From Bradyrhizobium sp. 132 (lineage in GTDB: Bacteria; Pseudomonadota; Alphaproteobacteria; Rhizobiales; Xanthobacteraceae): a DNA stretch of 64,000 nt. Positions 1-9,457 of the stretch are shown here, in pieces. Location: the NCBI RefSeq assembly GCF_023074185.1, contig NZ_JADPKY010000139.1, positions 1-64,000 of the forward strand, in the 5' to 3' direction. The notes below the pieces were generated by a model. It was not told the origin of the DNA. It saw only the letters and a program-made list of their open reading frames with translations, and made no database searches. The translations under genes and the position numbers were made by a program. Within the stretch, counting starts at the first letter, position 1, and the number at the start of each line of letters is the position of its first letter.

Positions 1-215
1 TAGAACACCTGCAGCAGCAAGGCGCTCAGCAATTGCTCCGGAGGGATCGAAGGACGTCCCTCGCTGGCGTATAGCTTTCCAAGGCTGCGGTTCAAATCAT
101 TCAAAACATCCCGGACAAGTTCCCGGACCTTCCGCAGTGGATGGTTCGCTGGCACACGTTTATCCGGCGCGATGTACGAAAACAGGCCGCCCTGATCCGT
201 AAACCTGCCGCGCAT
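1..215 (-). CDS. IS5-type transposase, N-terminal part (runs off left edge)
   Basis: The first about 71 residues of a transposase read from an ATG at 213-215 towards the window edge. They start MRGRFTDQGGLFSYI and continue with HPLRKVRELV and GRPSIPPEQLL. This is the N-terminal region (DUF772-like) seen in IS5/IS1182-type transposases of rhizobia. The DDE catalytic core would lie outside the window, so whether the element is intact cannot be judged. The ATG is chosen because the family usually begins at this MRGRF stretch. The right-hand IS end should lie somewhere between 215 and about 295, but I cannot define the terminal inverted repeat from one end alone. Confidence 0.8.
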   Translation of the reverse strand, partial: MRGRFTDQGGLFSYIAPDKRVPANHPLRKVRELVRDVLNDLNRSLGKLYASEGRPSIPPEQLLSALLLQVF

Positions 216-258
216 GATCGTCTCCGCCGATTCGAGATGATAAAGTGAATCATCAAGT

Positions 259-282
259 CCCCTCCCTGGCGAGGGGGTTTTT
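259..282 (+). terminator. Hairpin with T-run next to the IS end
   Basis: CCCCTC (259-264) pairs with GAGGGG (271-276) across a six-base loop and is followed by GTTTTT. This is the shape of an intrinsic terminator on the plus strand. It sits just upstream of the transposase start, so it may insulate the transposase from outside transcription or belong to the IS end. Confidence 0.45.
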
Positions 283-292
283 CAGCAGACTG

Positions 293-397
293 TTAGAGCT
301 TGGTCCGGAAAAGTGCCAAGCGGTTTTCCGAAAAGATCATGCGTAAACAACAATCTAAAGCGCGATGACGATTTAACCCAATCTCATCGCGCTTTAG
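293..397. repeat. Dispersed palindromic repeat, Rhizobiales type
   Basis: The stretch contains two inverted repeats. The first is CCGGAAAA pairing with a later TTTTCCG. The second is a perfect 13-bp stem, TAAAGCGCGATGA (356-368) against TCATCGCGCTTTA (384-396). I recall this combination as a very common intergenic repeat in Bradyrhizobium and relatives; that is memory, not a search. It lies downstream of the polymerase-like gene that ends at 436 and may act as its terminator. Confidence 0.6.
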
Positions 398-435
398 GCG
401 ACGCACCCGACTGAGCGTCACTGCCCCGCGGAAGA

Positions 436-1755
436 TCAAGCCGGATCGCCGGTCGCTTGCGCCGGCCCCGCCTGCCGCGGCATGAGATACCAAAGCAGGA
501 AAAGAAGGACGCCGCCATGCGTCAACAGCACCGTCGAAAGCGGAGTGTTCAAGAGGTTCTGGACGAGCATTCCGCTCGAGACCAGGACGAAGGATGGCGA
601 CAAGCCGGCGCATGCACGATTCCCGAGGGCGATCACGACGCCGCAGATGAACACCGTGATGGGGGCATACAGCCAGCCCGCCGACGCGATCCCCTCGGTC
701 GCGAACAGCGAGCTGTTATAGGTCCCCCCTGCCGGGAAATAATGGAGCATCACGACCGCCAGCTGCTCCTGATACGGACAATCGACGAAGCGTTTCAGGA
801 TGCCGATCTGGCAGAAGCGGGTGAGTTCGTGCCGCGAGAAGAACTCGTTGTAGAGGTCCAGGGCAAGCGCCGGTACCGCGAGCATCCGGAAGTTCACGAT
901 GAAATCGTACTCGCCGGCGACTAGGCCCACGGGACCGGCGCTGCCCATGAAGGTGAACAGCAGCACACCTGCCGCGATAGGCAGCATCAGGGACAGGACG
1001 ACCGCCACCCTCGCCTCGAAGATCTTCGCAAGCACGGCTAGGCCAACCAACCAGACAGGCGCGAAGAACGTCATCTTGCTGACAGCGATCGGATAGTAGA
1101 GGAGCATCAGCACCGCGATTGCACCCGCCTGCCAAATTGCCCTGCGCGCGACGCAGTATGCAAACAGGAACGGCAAAAGCGCGCCTGTCTCCATGCCGAT
1201 AAGGTAGTTCACCATCCTCGGCAGCGCGTCCGTGCGCAGACTGGAGGCGCGATCAGGCGAAACGAGCGTAAAATTGTAGCTCGCCGCCATCGCGACCGTC
1301 GCCACGCAGACCAGGAAAATTGCGATCAGCAGACGATCGAACGATCTGACCGACAGCTTCGGTATCTGCGGCAGCGGCGAGGACACGAACAATGCAGGCA
1401 GGAGGAAGAGGATCGCCGAGACGGCCGCGGACAGTCTTGCCGCGTCATGGTCATATATGCGCAGCGAGAAGAAGCTGAGCCACAGATAACTGAGCACCAT
1501 GGAGCAGAGATAGAAGCCCGCGAAGTAACCGAAGCTGAACCTGGCAATAGCGAATAGCAGAAAGACCGGCGCGAATATCGCGACCGCGATCACGGCCGAG
1601 TTCAGCGTGAGGGGATCGTAGACGAGCTGATAGGTGACGTAGTACTTGGAGACGTTTGCTGCCGACATGCAGAAGACGGCCACGGAAAGCGCGATCAGCA
1701 GCACCAGCAGCGGTCTCGTCGGCCAGCCTCCGGTCATGGGGCCGATGGCCGGCAA
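436..1755 (-). CDS. Polytopic membrane protein, O-antigen/oligosaccharide polymerase-like
   Basis: About 439 residues, almost entirely hydrophobic, with roughly ten or more membrane segments. A C-terminal stretch (NSSLFATEGIASAGW followed by more membrane helices) resembles the end of Wzy-type oligosaccharide repeat-unit polymerases. If correct, it would join repeat units at the periplasmic face of the inner membrane. The start is probably the TTG at 1755, which has AAGGGGAG seven bases upstream; an ATG at 1737 also fits. Upstream codons remain open to 1971 but would overlap purU and encode arginine-rich, non-membrane sequence, so I reject them. It is the last gene after purU on the same strand, with 29 bases between them. 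The polymerase role is inferred from topology and one motif; other multispanning families are possible. Confidence 0.6.
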   Translation of the reverse strand: MPAIGPMTGGWPTRPLLVLLIALSVAVFCMSAANVSKYYVTYQLVYDPLTLNSAVIAVAIFAPVFLLFAIARFSFGYFAGFYLCSMVLSYLWLSFFSLRIYDHDAARLSAAVSAILFLLPALFVSSPLPQIPKLSVRSFDRLLIAIFLVCVATVAMAASYNFTLVSPDRASSLRTDALPRMVNYLIGMETGALLPFLFAYCVARRAIWQAGAIAVLMLLYYPIAVSKMTFFAPVWLVGLAVLAKIFEARVAVVLSLMLPIAAGVLLFTFMGSAGPVGLVAGEYDFIVNFRMLAVPALALDLYNEFFSRHELTRFCQIGILKRFVDCPYQEQLAVVMLHYFPAGGTYNSSLFATEGIASAGWLYAPITVFICGVVIALGNRACAGLSPSFVLVSSGMLVQNLLNTPLSTVLLTHGGVLLFLLWYLMPRQAGPAQATGDPA

Positions 1756-1784
1756 TGCACTGCTCCCCTTTTGCTGCAACGTCC

Positions 1785-2648
1785 TTAATCCATGAAGACG
1801 ACGGTCTTGCGACCGTTCAGGATCACGCGATCGTCGAGGTGATGACGAATTGCTCGCGCCAGCACACGGCGCTCGATATCGCGACCCTTGCGGACGAGGT
1901 CCTCCGGCGCGTCGCGATGACTGATGCGTTCCACGTCCTGGTCGATGATCGGCCCCTCGTCGAGGTCGCACGTGACGTAATGCGCGGTCGCACCGATCAG
2001 CTTGACGCCGCGCTCATGGGCCTGATGGTAAGGCTTTGCGCCCTTGAAACCGGGCAGGAACGAGTGGTGGATGTTGATGCAGCGCCCCGACAGTTTTGCC
2101 GAGAGATCATCCGACAGTATCTGCATGTAGCGGGCGAGCACGACGAGATCGGTCCCGGTCTCGCCGACGAGATCGATGATCTGTCCTTCCTGCTCGCGCT
2201 TAGTTTCCTTGCTGACCGGCAGATGATGGAACGGGATGCTGCCGAAATCGAGCCCGGCATAGACCTCGCGCGGATGGTTGGAGACGATTGCTGTCGGGAT
2301 CATCGGCAGTTCGCCAGTGCGCCAACGGTAGAGGATGTCCACCAGGCAGTGGTCGGACTTCGAGACCAGCAGCATTACCTTGCGATGTGCCCCGCGGTCG
2401 CGCATCTGCCAGTGCATGCCAAACCGCTCCGCGATTGCGGCAAAACCGGTCTGCAGCGCAGCGAGCTCAACGGCAAGATCGGCGGCCGTGAACACCACCC
2501 GCATGAAGAATTTGCTGGTCTCGACATCGTCGAACTGCTGGGCGTCGAGGATGTTCTGCCCATTATGAGCAAGGAAGGTCGACACCGCCGAGACGATACC
2601 GGGGCGATCCGGGCACGAGAGGGTCAGAACGTATTGATGGTCGGGCAT
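1785..2648 (-). CDS. purU: Formyltetrahydrofolate deformylase
   Basis: 287 residues, the normal length for PurU. An N-terminal ACT domain (about residues 1-80, with [13 protein letters not shown]) is followed by a formyltransferase-fold domain (about 90-285). The hydrolase signature [17 protein letters not shown] carries the catalytic Asn and His, and the matching Asp lies in [11 protein letters not shown]. The enzyme splits 10-formyl-tetrahydrofolate into formate and tetrahydrofolate in the cytoplasm, balancing one-carbon units for purine synthesis. The ATG at 2648 is chosen because it places the ACT domain at the usual distance from the N-terminus; open codons upstream are arginine/glycine-rich and run into the neighbouring small gene. 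The two glyoxylate-cycle aminotransferases far downstream are not part of this unit. Confidence 0.93.
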   Translation of the reverse strand: MPDHQYVLTLSCPDRPGIVSAVSTFLAHNGQNILDAQQFDDVETSKFFMRVVFTAADLAVELAALQTGFAAIAERFGMHWQMRDRGAHRKVMLLVSKSDHCLVDILYRWRTGELPMIPTAIVSNHPREVYAGLDFGSIPFHHLPVSKETKREQEGQIIDLVGETGTDLVVLARYMQILSDDLSAKLSGRCINIHHSFLPGFKGAKPYHQAHERGVKLIGATAHYVTCDLDEGPIIDQDVERISHRDAPEDLVRKGRDIERRVLARAIRHHLDDRVILNGRKTVVFMD

Positions 2649-2752
2649 GGCACTTGTTGGACTGCGGGCACCCTCATGGATCCCTTTGAATTCGCGCCCA
2701 GCTCTATCATCCGGAGCACCCTCGTGCCAACTCCAGAAGATCGCAGCCTGGG

Positions 2753-3160
2753 CTACCAGGGACAGGTCGGCGGCTGTCCCCACCAACCCGTATGACGGGT
2801 ACGGACCTCCACGAGACATGTCACGCTGCGCCCGGACTGGCTAAATTGGTACAGCAGCCCATAGTTTTCACCGGTGACCGAGACATAGCGGGCTGGCAGA
2901 TTGGGGCCTTCGAACCTGAGGTCGGAAGGAAAATTGACGCCGCTACTCGCCAGCATCTCGACAAGCTGCTCGACCGGGACATCGCGTGCATTGAGGACTG
3001 GATAGGCCCCCTTCGCGCGACGATAGTCCTCCAGTAATCCCATCAGCCGCGCGTCACGCACCCACGAATCAACGGCCTCCGGTTTGAGACAGAAAACGTA
3101 TCCGAACCAGCCGGCCAGAACCGCGAACGCGACGACGACAATCTTCAGGAACTCGCGCAT
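2753..3160 (-). CDS. Small hypothetical protein with N-terminal membrane anchor
   Basis: 135 residues starting [22 protein letters not shown], which is one membrane segment or uncleaved signal, followed by a soluble domain of about 110 residues with two Cys (one in the membrane segment region and one near the end). I do not recognise a family. The soluble part has a pseudopilin-like feel (a KGAYP stretch after a helix), but that is too weak for a call. The ATG at 3160 is preferred because upstream codons are proline/arginine-rich and overlap the divergent hemD leader. It is transcribed towards purU with about 100 bases between, and divergently from hemD. Confidence 0.6.
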   Translation of the reverse strand: MREFLKIVVVAFAVLAGWFGYVFCLKPEAVDSWVRDARLMGLLEDYRRAKGAYPVLNARDVPVEQLVEMLASSGVNFPSDLRFEGPNLPARYVSVTGENYGLLYQFSQSGRSVTCLVEVRTRHTGWWGQPPTCPW

Positions 3161-3252
3161 CGCCTGCTCTAGCACCGCTGATGCCCTTGCGCCAATCCCA
3201 GCGGCGGAGTCAGGATGAACGGACCATAGCGATTTTTGATCGGAGCACGCCC

Positions 3253-4095
3253 ATGGCCGACCGCTTGAACGGCACCCGCATCCTGATCCTGGAGACCCGG
3301 GAGGAGGCACAGTTCTCGAAGCTGCTCGCTGAGCAGGGCGCCGAAGTGGTGCAATGCCCGATGTTCACCATTCACGACGCGCCGGATCCCGCACCGGTCG
3401 AAGCCTGGATTCGCCGCGCCATCGACAGGCCGCTGGACGACCTCGTGCTGATGACCGGCGAAGGCCTCCGTCGACTCATGAAGCTCGCGCGCGAGCGCGG
3501 GCTCGACGGCGCCCTGACCGCCGCGCTCGCCAAATCGCGAAAATTCACCCGTGGCCCGAAGCCCGGCAAGGCACTGCGCGAAGTCGGACTCGAGGCGCAG
3601 CAGACCACGGAGAAGCCGACCACCGAGGGCGTGATCGAGATGCTCGGCAAGCTCGACCTGAAGGGGCATCGCCTCGGCCTCCAGCTCTATCCTGACAAGG
3701 ACCACAGCGCGCTGACCGGCGCGCTTGCCGCGCAAGGCGCCGATGTCGATGCCGTGCTGCCTTATGCCTACGACTCAAAGGCAGCGGATGCGAACATCGT
3801 CACCGCGATCGACGACATGGTCGAGGGGCGAATCGATTCGATTGCGCTGACCAATCTTGGCCAGGTGCGCCGCCTGATCGAAGCCGCGAAGGCGCATGGC
3901 AGCGAGGCGAAGCTGCGCGCAGGTTTCGAGCGCACTTTGATCGCCTCGGTGGGACCTGCTGTCTCAGGCGAACTCGCCGCGCATGGCCTGCGCACCGACG
4001 TCTCGCCCGCGGATGAAGCTTATTTCATGCGGCCGCTGATCTCGGCGATGGCCGCGGCGCTGGCGGAGCGGAAGCCGAGACCCGCGGCGACGTAG
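3253..4095 (+). CDS. hemD: Uroporphyrinogen-III synthase
   Basis: 280 residues of the HemD fold: two alpha/beta lobes (roughly 1-35 plus 160-270, and 40-155) as expected for this poorly conserved family. Recognisable points are GTRILILETREEAQF at the N-terminus, LMTGEGLRRL in the first lobe, ALTNLGQVRRL in the place of the usual FTS/S motif, and ASVGPAVSGELAAHGL near the end. The enzyme closes hydroxymethylbilane to uroporphyrinogen III with inversion of ring D, leading to haem, sirohaem and cobalamin. The ATG at 3253 is preferred over the upstream start at 3181 because it gives the typical length. No other haem gene is adjacent, which is usual for rhizobial hemD paralogues outside the hemC locus. 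Confidence 0.82.
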   Translation: MADRLNGTRILILETREEAQFSKLLAEQGAEVVQCPMFTIHDAPDPAPVEAWIRRAIDRPLDDLVLMTGEGLRRLMKLARERGLDGALTAALAKSRKFTRGPKPGKALREVGLEAQQTTEKPTTEGVIEMLGKLDLKGHRLGLQLYPDKDHSALTGALAAQGADVDAVLPYAYDSKAADANIVTAIDDMVEGRIDSIALTNLGQVRRLIEAAKAHGSEAKLRAGFERTLIASVGPAVSGELAAHGLRTDVSPADEAYFMRPLISAMAAALAERKPRPAAT

Positions 4096-4218
4096 GAGCC
4101 GAGCGCGGGGCCGGCCTGCGGCGGCGCCGATTGACACGAGCATCGCCAGCGCTAGGTTGCCGAACAGCAAGAAGAAGCAACAAGGCAAGGGAATCGCCGT
4201 GATACGCGCCATCGCGCC

Positions 4219-5481
4219 TTGAGCACAGCCGCACGCCCCTCCGCGCTCGCGCCGTTTCGCATCCGCAACTACCGCTTCCAATGGCCGTCCGATCTGCTCA
4301 CCTCCTGGGCGTTCGAGGTCGAGACTCTCGTGCTCGGTTGGTACATCCTGATCGAGACCGGCTCGGTGTTGCTGCTCACCGTGCTTGCGTCGCTGCAATT
4401 CGTCGGAACGCTCGTCGCACCGGTGCTCGGCATGATCGGCGACCGCATGGGTCATCGCGATCTCCTGGTCGTAATGCGCCTTGCCTATACGGTGCTTTCG
4501 TCGACCATCATGGTTCTGGCCCTGACCGGTCATCTGTCGCCGCTGAGCGTCATGATCATCGTCGCGATCATGGGCCTGATCCGTCCCTCCGATCTCGGCG
4601 TTCGCGGCGCGCTGCTTGCCGAGATCATGCCGGCCGAGCAACTGGTGGGCGCCATTAGCGTTGCGCGAACGACCCAGGACAGCGCGCGCATCGCCGGCGC
4701 GTTGACGGGCGCCGGGCTGTTCGCCGTCCTCGGCATTGGCCTCGTTTATGTGGCGATCGCCTGTCTCTATTTTGTGGCAGCGCTTCTCATGCTCTGCCTG
4801 ACCCGGCCGGAAAAAACCGTTGTCACAACTGATCTCCCGGCGAGCGGCCGCGCCGTTTCGAGATTGCTCGGCGATTTGAAGGAAGGGATCGTCTACGCCT
4901 GGAATGGCCCGGGGATGCGCGCGGCGCTGTGCGTCGCCTTTCTGGCCAATCTCACCGCATTTCCCTTCACCGGCGGATTGCTGCCCTACATCGCGCGGGA
5001 CATCTTTCATACCGACCAGACCGGCCTCGGCTATCTCTCGGCGAGCTTCGCCGTCGGCTCGCTGATCGGCTCCATCACGCTCAGCCTCGTCGGCGGCGTG
5101 CGCATTGCCCGGCTTCTGATCGGCGCGACGCTGGCCTGGTACGCCATGCTCCTGGTGTTCGTCGAGATCAGCACCATGCCGGTGGCGATGGCCTGCCTCG
5201 TCCTCGCCGGCATCGCCCAGAGCATGTCGATGATTTCAGCTGCCGTGATTCTGATGCGGACGGCGAGCGCGCATCTGCGCGGCCGCGTCATGGGCGTGCG
5301 CATGATGGTGATCTACGGCCTGCCGATCGGACTGCTCGCGGCCGGCAGCCTGATCGACGTCATCGGCTATTCGGCGACGGGTTCGCTCTATGCCGCCTCA
5401 GGATTCATCGCAATGCTGGCGATCGCAATCCGCTGGCGCGCCGACCTCTGGCCGGTGCACGCTCCTGCCAATGGGCGCTAG
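4219..5481 (+). CDS. MFS transporter, EntS/MFS_3-like
   Basis: 420 residues with about 12 membrane helices. The cytoplasmic loop between helices 2 and 3 reads GMIGDRMGHRDLL, the MFS signature A-type motif, and the equivalent in the second half is much weaker. The overall pattern (N-terminal FRIRNYRFQWPSDLLTSWAFEVETLVLGWYI) matches the MFS_3 / EntS group of exporters. The start is a TTG at 4219 with no ATG in frame nearby; its ribosome-binding site is unremarkable. It ends at 5481 back-to-back with the Crp/Fnr gene that ends at 5482 on the other strand, so the two are convergent with no gap. The substrate cannot be inferred. Confidence 0.85.
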   Translation: MSTAARPSALAPFRIRNYRFQWPSDLLTSWAFEVETLVLGWYILIETGSVLLLTVLASLQFVGTLVAPVLGMIGDRMGHRDLLVVMRLAYTVLSSTIMVLALTGHLSPLSVMIIVAIMGLIRPSDLGVRGALLAEIMPAEQLVGAISVARTTQDSARIAGALTGAGLFAVLGIGLVYVAIACLYFVAALLMLCLTRPEKTVVTTDLPASGRAVSRLLGDLKEGIVYAWNGPGMRAALCVAFLANLTAFPFTGGLLPYIARDIFHTDQTGLGYLSASFAVGSLIGSITLSLVGGVRIARLLIGATLAWYAMLLVFVEISTMPVAMACLVLAGIAQSMSMISAAVILMRTASAHLRGRVMGVRMMVIYGLPIGLLAAGSLIDVIGYSATGSLYAASGFIAMLAIAIRWRADLWPVHAPANGR

Positions 5482-6156
5482 CTAGTCCCCGTAACCGCGC
5501 AACCGCTCGATATCGAGGATGGTGACGCCGCCATATTCCAGCCGGAGCAAGCCCTCCTTCTCCAGCCGGTTCAGCGCGCGATTGGCATTCTGACGGGACA
5601 TTCCGGAGAGCGCGCCGATCTCCTCCTGGGTGATCTCCAGATGCGCGGTCGATTCCGGATAGAGGATCGGATTGAACAGCGACGCGATGCTGCGGGCAAG
5701 CCGCGCGGTGGCATCCAGCGTGCGATTGACCTCGAGCATGCCGATGAACTGGCCAAGCCGCTCGTTGAGCTGGCGCACCAGGAAACGGTTGAAGCCAACG
5801 CTGTTCTCGAACAGCCACATGAAGGCGCTACGTTCCATCAGTGCGACGCGGCTGTTGCGCAGCGCGACCACGTCATAGCGGCGCGGCTCGTTCTTGAGCA
5901 CACTGCCTTCGCCGAACCAGGCCCCTGCCGTCAGCCCGGCAAGACTCGTCTCCTTGCCGTCGCGCGAGACCCCGCCCATCCGGGCAAGCCCAAAGACCAT
6001 GCCGGCCCAATAGTCGAACGTGTCGCCGCGCATGAACACGGTCTCGCCGGTGCCGTAGAACCGCTCCGTGATCCCGGCACGCGCGACCTCGATCTCCCTT
6101 TCTGTGAGCTCGCGCGCCCAGGCAGCGACGCGCTTCAGTTGATCCTCTGAAATCAT
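5482..6156 (-). CDS. Crp/Fnr-family transcriptional regulator
   Basis: 224 residues. The cyclic-nucleotide-binding-like jelly roll occupies about residues 20-130 (GETVFMRGDTFDYWAGMV, then AGAWFGEGSVL). A long dimerisation helix follows, and a winged helix-turn-helix lies at about 160-220 (EEIGALSGMSRQNANRALNRLE). No Fe-S cysteines are present at the N-terminus, so it is not a canonical FNR. The ATG at 6156 is the first one in the correct context. It is divergent from the livG operon across 330 bases, so it may regulate that operon, although I see no convincing TTGAT-type operator there. Confidence 0.88.
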   Translation of the reverse strand: MISEDQLKRVAAWARELTEREIEVARAGITERFYGTGETVFMRGDTFDYWAGMVFGLARMGGVSRDGKETSLAGLTAGAWFGEGSVLKNEPRRYDVVALRNSRVALMERSAFMWLFENSVGFNRFLVRQLNERLGQFIGMLEVNRTLDATARLARSIASLFNPILYPESTAHLEITQEEIGALSGMSRQNANRALNRLEKEGLLRLEYGGVTILDIERLRGYGD

Positions 6157-6487
6157 GATCCCGAAGCCAGCCGCACCGTTCGCCACTCCTTGTTCTGCTG
6201 CATTGCAGCATGGCCTTCGACCACCATCCGACGAAAGACGGAGGCTGCTACCGCCCGAAAACTTTGTCGCAGAATTGTCAGGCGGGAGACATTTCAAAAT
6301 AGCGCTTTCCCCTATTGAGGACCACCTCGGACGATGCGGCTTTTGATCCCAACGGGAACGAGAGTGGCGCGGCTCCGGTCGAGACCATCTGCTGCATGGC
6401 CTCACCGGCACAGCCGTACTAGGATCGCCGAAGAGAAACGGACGAAGAGCGCCCCTGAATGCGCCATCACCGGGAGGGATTTGTTTG

Positions 6488-7309
6488 GTGGCTACCAGTC
6501 TCGAAGTGCGCGGCGTGTCCCTGCGATTCGGCGGCGTCCGTGCGCTCACCGATGTCGGCTTCGCCATCAGGGATGGCGAGCTGTTCTCGATCATCGGCCC
6601 CAACGGCGCCGGCAAGACCTCGATCGTGAACTGTATTTCCGGCCGCTACAAGCCGACCGAAGGCCAGCTGTTCTACCAGGGCCGCGACATCACCGGCCTG
6701 ACGCCCAACGCGCGCGCTTCGCTCGGCATCGGCCGCACCTTCCAGAATCTGGCACTGTTCCACCACATGAGCGTGCTCGACAACATCATGGTCGGCCGCC
6801 ATCACTTGCTGAAAAACAATTTCCTCACGGGCTCGCTGTACTGGCTCACCGGCGCCCGCAAGGAAGAACTCGAGCACCGCCGCAAGGTCGAGGAGATCAT
6901 CGACTTTCTCGACCTCCAATCGGTGCGAAAGGCGCCGGCCGGCACCCTCTCCTACGGCCTGCGCAAGCGCGTCGAGCTCGCCCGCGCCATGGCACTGCAG
7001 CCGCGCCTCATTCTCCTCGACGAGCCGATGGCCGGCATGAACTTCGAAGAGAAGGAGGACATGGCCCGCTACATCGTCGACCTCAACGAGGAGTTCGGGA
7101 TGACCGTGGTGATGATCGAGCACGACATGGGCGTGGTGATGGACATCTCCCACCGCGTCATGGTGCTCGATTTCGGCCGCAAGATCGCCGAGGGCGATCC
7201 GGCCGCCGTGCTCGCCGATCCCCACGTCAGGCGCGCCTATCTCGGCGAAGAGGACGAGGTGCTGGTCGATCCCGACGATGCACCGCCGGCGCAGGAGAGC
7301 GCGGCATGA
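6488..7309 (+). CDS. livG: Branched-chain amino-acid-type ABC transporter, ATP-binding protein LivG
   Basis: 273 residues. Walker A is GPNGAGKTS (about residues 37-45). The signature loop reads LSYGLRKRVELA, the LivG variant of LSGGQ, and Walker B is LILLDEPMAGM. The switch His is in VVMIEHDM. The protein powers uptake through the LivH/LivM permease at the inner membrane. GTG 6488 is chosen because it lies eight bases after GGGAGGG; a TTG at 6485 is in frame and equally open. Its stop overlaps the ATG of the following ligase (ATGA), so the two are translationally coupled. Together with the two ligases, the context suggests the true substrate may be an aromatic or fatty carboxylate rather than an amino acid. 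Confidence 0.92.
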   Translation: MATSLEVRGVSLRFGGVRALTDVGFAIRDGELFSIIGPNGAGKTSIVNCISGRYKPTEGQLFYQGRDITGLTPNARASLGIGRTFQNLALFHHMSVLDNIMVGRHHLLKNNFLTGSLYWLTGARKEELEHRRKVEEIIDFLDLQSVRKAPAGTLSYGLRKRVELARAMALQPRLILLDEPMAGMNFEEKEDMARYIVDLNEEFGMTVVMIEHDMGVVMDISHRVMVLDFGRKIAEGDPAAVLADPHVRRAYLGEEDEVLVDPDDAPPAQESAA

Positions 7310-9237
7310 TGGATTACGCGGGCCGCGTCGCGCAGGCCGACACCTATCCGAAGATGCTCCGGCTCAACGCGAAGGAGTACGGCAACGAGATCGCATTGCG
7401 CGAGAAGGATCTCGGGCTGTGGCGCCCCTTCACCTGGAATGACTATCAGACGCGGGTGCGCGATTTCGCGCTCGGTCTGGTCGAATTGGGCCTGGGGCGC
7501 GAGGATGTCATCGGCATCATCGGCGACAACCGGCCGGACTGGGTCGCCGCGGAAGTGGCGGCTCATGCGATCGGGGGATTGAGCCTCGGGCTCTATCGCG
7601 ACGTGCTGGACGAAGAGGCCTCTTATCTCCTCAACTATGGTGAAGCCCAGCTCGTCTTCGCCGAGGACGAGGAACAGGTCGACAAGCTGCTTACGCTGGC
7701 CGAACGCGTGCCGAGGCTGAAGCACATCATCTATTCCGACCCGCGCGGCATGCGGAAATATGACGATCCGCGCTTGATGTCCGCGGAGAAGTTTGCCGAG
7801 CTCGGCCGTGCCCGGGCGACGCGCGAGCCTGAGCTTTACGACCGCCTGGTCGACGCGACCAAAGGCGAGGACGTCGCGATCCTCTGCACGACGTCAGGCA
7901 CCACCTCGCATCCAAAACTTGCGATGCTCGCCGCCGGTCGCGTGCTCGGTCATTGCGCGACCTATCTCGCCTTTGACCCGAAAGGACCGGACGACGAATA
8001 CGTCTCGGTGCTGCCGCTGCCCTGGATCATGGAGCAGGTCTATGTGCTCGGCAAAGGCCTCTTGTGCCGGATGAAGATCAACTTCGTCGAAGAGCCCGAT
8101 ACCATGATGAACGATCTGCGCGAGATCGCGCCGACATTCGTGCTCTTCGCGCCACGCGTCTGGGAATCGATCGCTGCGGACGTGCGCGCCAAGGTAATGG
8201 ACGCGACGCCCTTCAAGCAGCGCCTGTTCGACATCGGCATGAAGTCGGGTCTCGCGGCGCTCGCAGACGGCAAGCGTTCGGGCTTTGCCGACGCGATCCT
8301 GTTCCGCGCACTGCGCGACCGCCTCGGCTTCAGCCGTCTGCGTTCGGCCGCAACCGGCGGCGCGGCACTCGGCCCCGAGACTTTCAAGTTCTTCCAGGCC
8401 ATGGGCGTGCCGCTGCGCACGCTCTACGGCCAGACGGAATTGCTCGGCGCCTACACGCTGCATCCCGAGGGCAAAGTCGATCCTGACACGACGGGCGTGC
8501 CGATGGCCGACAGTGTCGAGATCCGCATCGACAACGCCGACGTTCACGGCGTCGGCGAGATCGTAGTGCGGCATCCCCACATGTTCCTCGGTTACTACAA
8601 GAACCCGGAGGCGAGCGTCGCCGACATCCGGGAAGGCTGGATGCTGTCCGGTGACGCCGGCTATTTCAACGACAACAAGCAGCTCGTGGTCATCGACCGG
8701 ATCAAGGATCTCGCCGAGACCTCGCGCGGCGAGCGCTTCTCGCCGCAGTTCATCGAGAACAAGCTGAAATTCTCGCCCTACATCGCGGAAGCGGTGGTGT
8801 TAGGGGCGGGTCGCGACGCACTCGCTGCGATGATCTGCATCCGCTACTCCATCATCTCGAAATGGGCGGAGAAGAACCGGCTCTCGTTCACGACCTACAG
8901 CGATCTCGCCTCGCGACCCGAGGTCTATGCGCTGCTCCGCAAGGAGGTTGAGACCGTCAACGTCACACTGCCGCCGGCGCAGCGCATCTCGCGCTTCCTG
9001 CTGCTCTACAAGGAGCTCGATGCCGACGACGGCGAGCTCACCCGCACGCGAAAAGTGCGCCGCAGCGTCATCAACGAGAAATACGAAGCCATCATCGACG
9101 CGATCTACCGCGGCGACGCCGACATCCCCGTCGACACCATGATCCGCTTCCAGGACGGTACCACGCAGAGGGTCCGGACGACGCTGCGAGTGGTGGATCT
9201 GGGTCGACCGGAGCATTTGGCGGAGGCCGCGGAGTGA
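7306..9237 (+). CDS. AMP-dependent acyl-CoA ligase, long-chain fatty-acid type
   Basis: 643 residues of the ANL superfamily. The ATP-binding loop reads CTTSGTTSHPKLAM, with Ser where TSGTTG normally has Gly. The A5 motif is YGQTELLGAY, the A7 motif is GWMLSGDAGYF and the hinge region reads IDRIKDLAETSRGERFSP. It would activate a carboxylic acid to an acyl-AMP and then to the CoA thioester in the cytoplasm. It lies between livG and livH in the same direction and shares an ATGA overlap with livG, suggesting that the imported compound is trapped as a CoA ester. Long open reading continues upstream in this frame to 6334, but that is the shadow of livG. The exact substrate is unknown. Confidence 0.88.
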   Translation: MMDYAGRVAQADTYPKMLRLNAKEYGNEIALREKDLGLWRPFTWNDYQTRVRDFALGLVELGLGREDVIGIIGDNRPDWVAAEVAAHAIGGLSLGLYRDVLDEEASYLLNYGEAQLVFAEDEEQVDKLLTLAERVPRLKHIIYSDPRGMRKYDDPRLMSAEKFAELGRARATREPELYDRLVDATKGEDVAILCTTSGTTSHPKLAMLAAGRVLGHCATYLAFDPKGPDDEYVSVLPLPWIMEQVYVLGKGLLCRMKINFVEEPDTMMNDLREIAPTFVLFAPRVWESIAADVRAKVMDATPFKQRLFDIGMKSGLAALADGKRSGFADAILFRALRDRLGFSRLRSAATGGAALGPETFKFFQAMGVPLRTLYGQTELLGAYTLHPEGKVDPDTTGVPMADSVEIRIDNADVHGVGEIVVRHPHMFLGYYKNPEASVADIREGWMLSGDAGYFNDNKQLVVIDRIKDLAETSRGERFSPQFIENKLKFSPYIAEAVVLGAGRDALAAMICIRYSIISKWAEKNRLSFTTYSDLASRPEVYALLRKEVETVNVTLPPAQRISRFLLLYKELDADDGELTRTRKVRRSVINEKYEAIIDAIYRGDADIPVDTMIRFQDGTTQRVRTTLRVVDLGRPEHLAEAAE

Positions 9238-9264
9238 GGTCGCTTCGGGAGAACGCGCGGCCAG

Positions 9265-9425
9265 TCGATGCGCCCTCTTCCCTTGCGGGAGAGGGCATCA
9301 CCGCCGCCAACCACACCCTCACGCGGGTGAGGGGTCCTCTCTCCGCACCGTCACTGCGGAGACAACCCCTCACCCGGCTTCGCTTCGCGAAGCCACCCTC
9401 TCCCGCAAGGGGAGAGGGTGCACCA
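9265..9425. repeat. Intergenic inverted-repeat element between ligase and livH
   Basis: CCCTCTTCCCTTGCGGGAGA (about 9271-9290) is matched in the opposite direction by CTCTCCCGCAAGGGGAGAGG (about 9401-9420), and CCCTCACGCGGGTGAGGGG lies inside. Each arm is itself nearly palindromic. I recall such CTCTCCC-CAAGGGGAGAG elements as dispersed repeats in Bradyrhizobium. It fills most of the 220-base gap and could attenuate transcription into livH. Confidence 0.6.
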
Positions 9426-9457
9426 TCATCGCTTCTGCATTTTGCGCGGACATCGGC

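Noticed and set aside
6334-9237. A continuous plus-strand frame of 967 codons that would fuse extra sequence to the acyl-CoA ligase
   Set aside because: The first part overlaps livG in another frame and is arginine/proline-rich; the ATGA junction at 7306 gives a normal ligase length.
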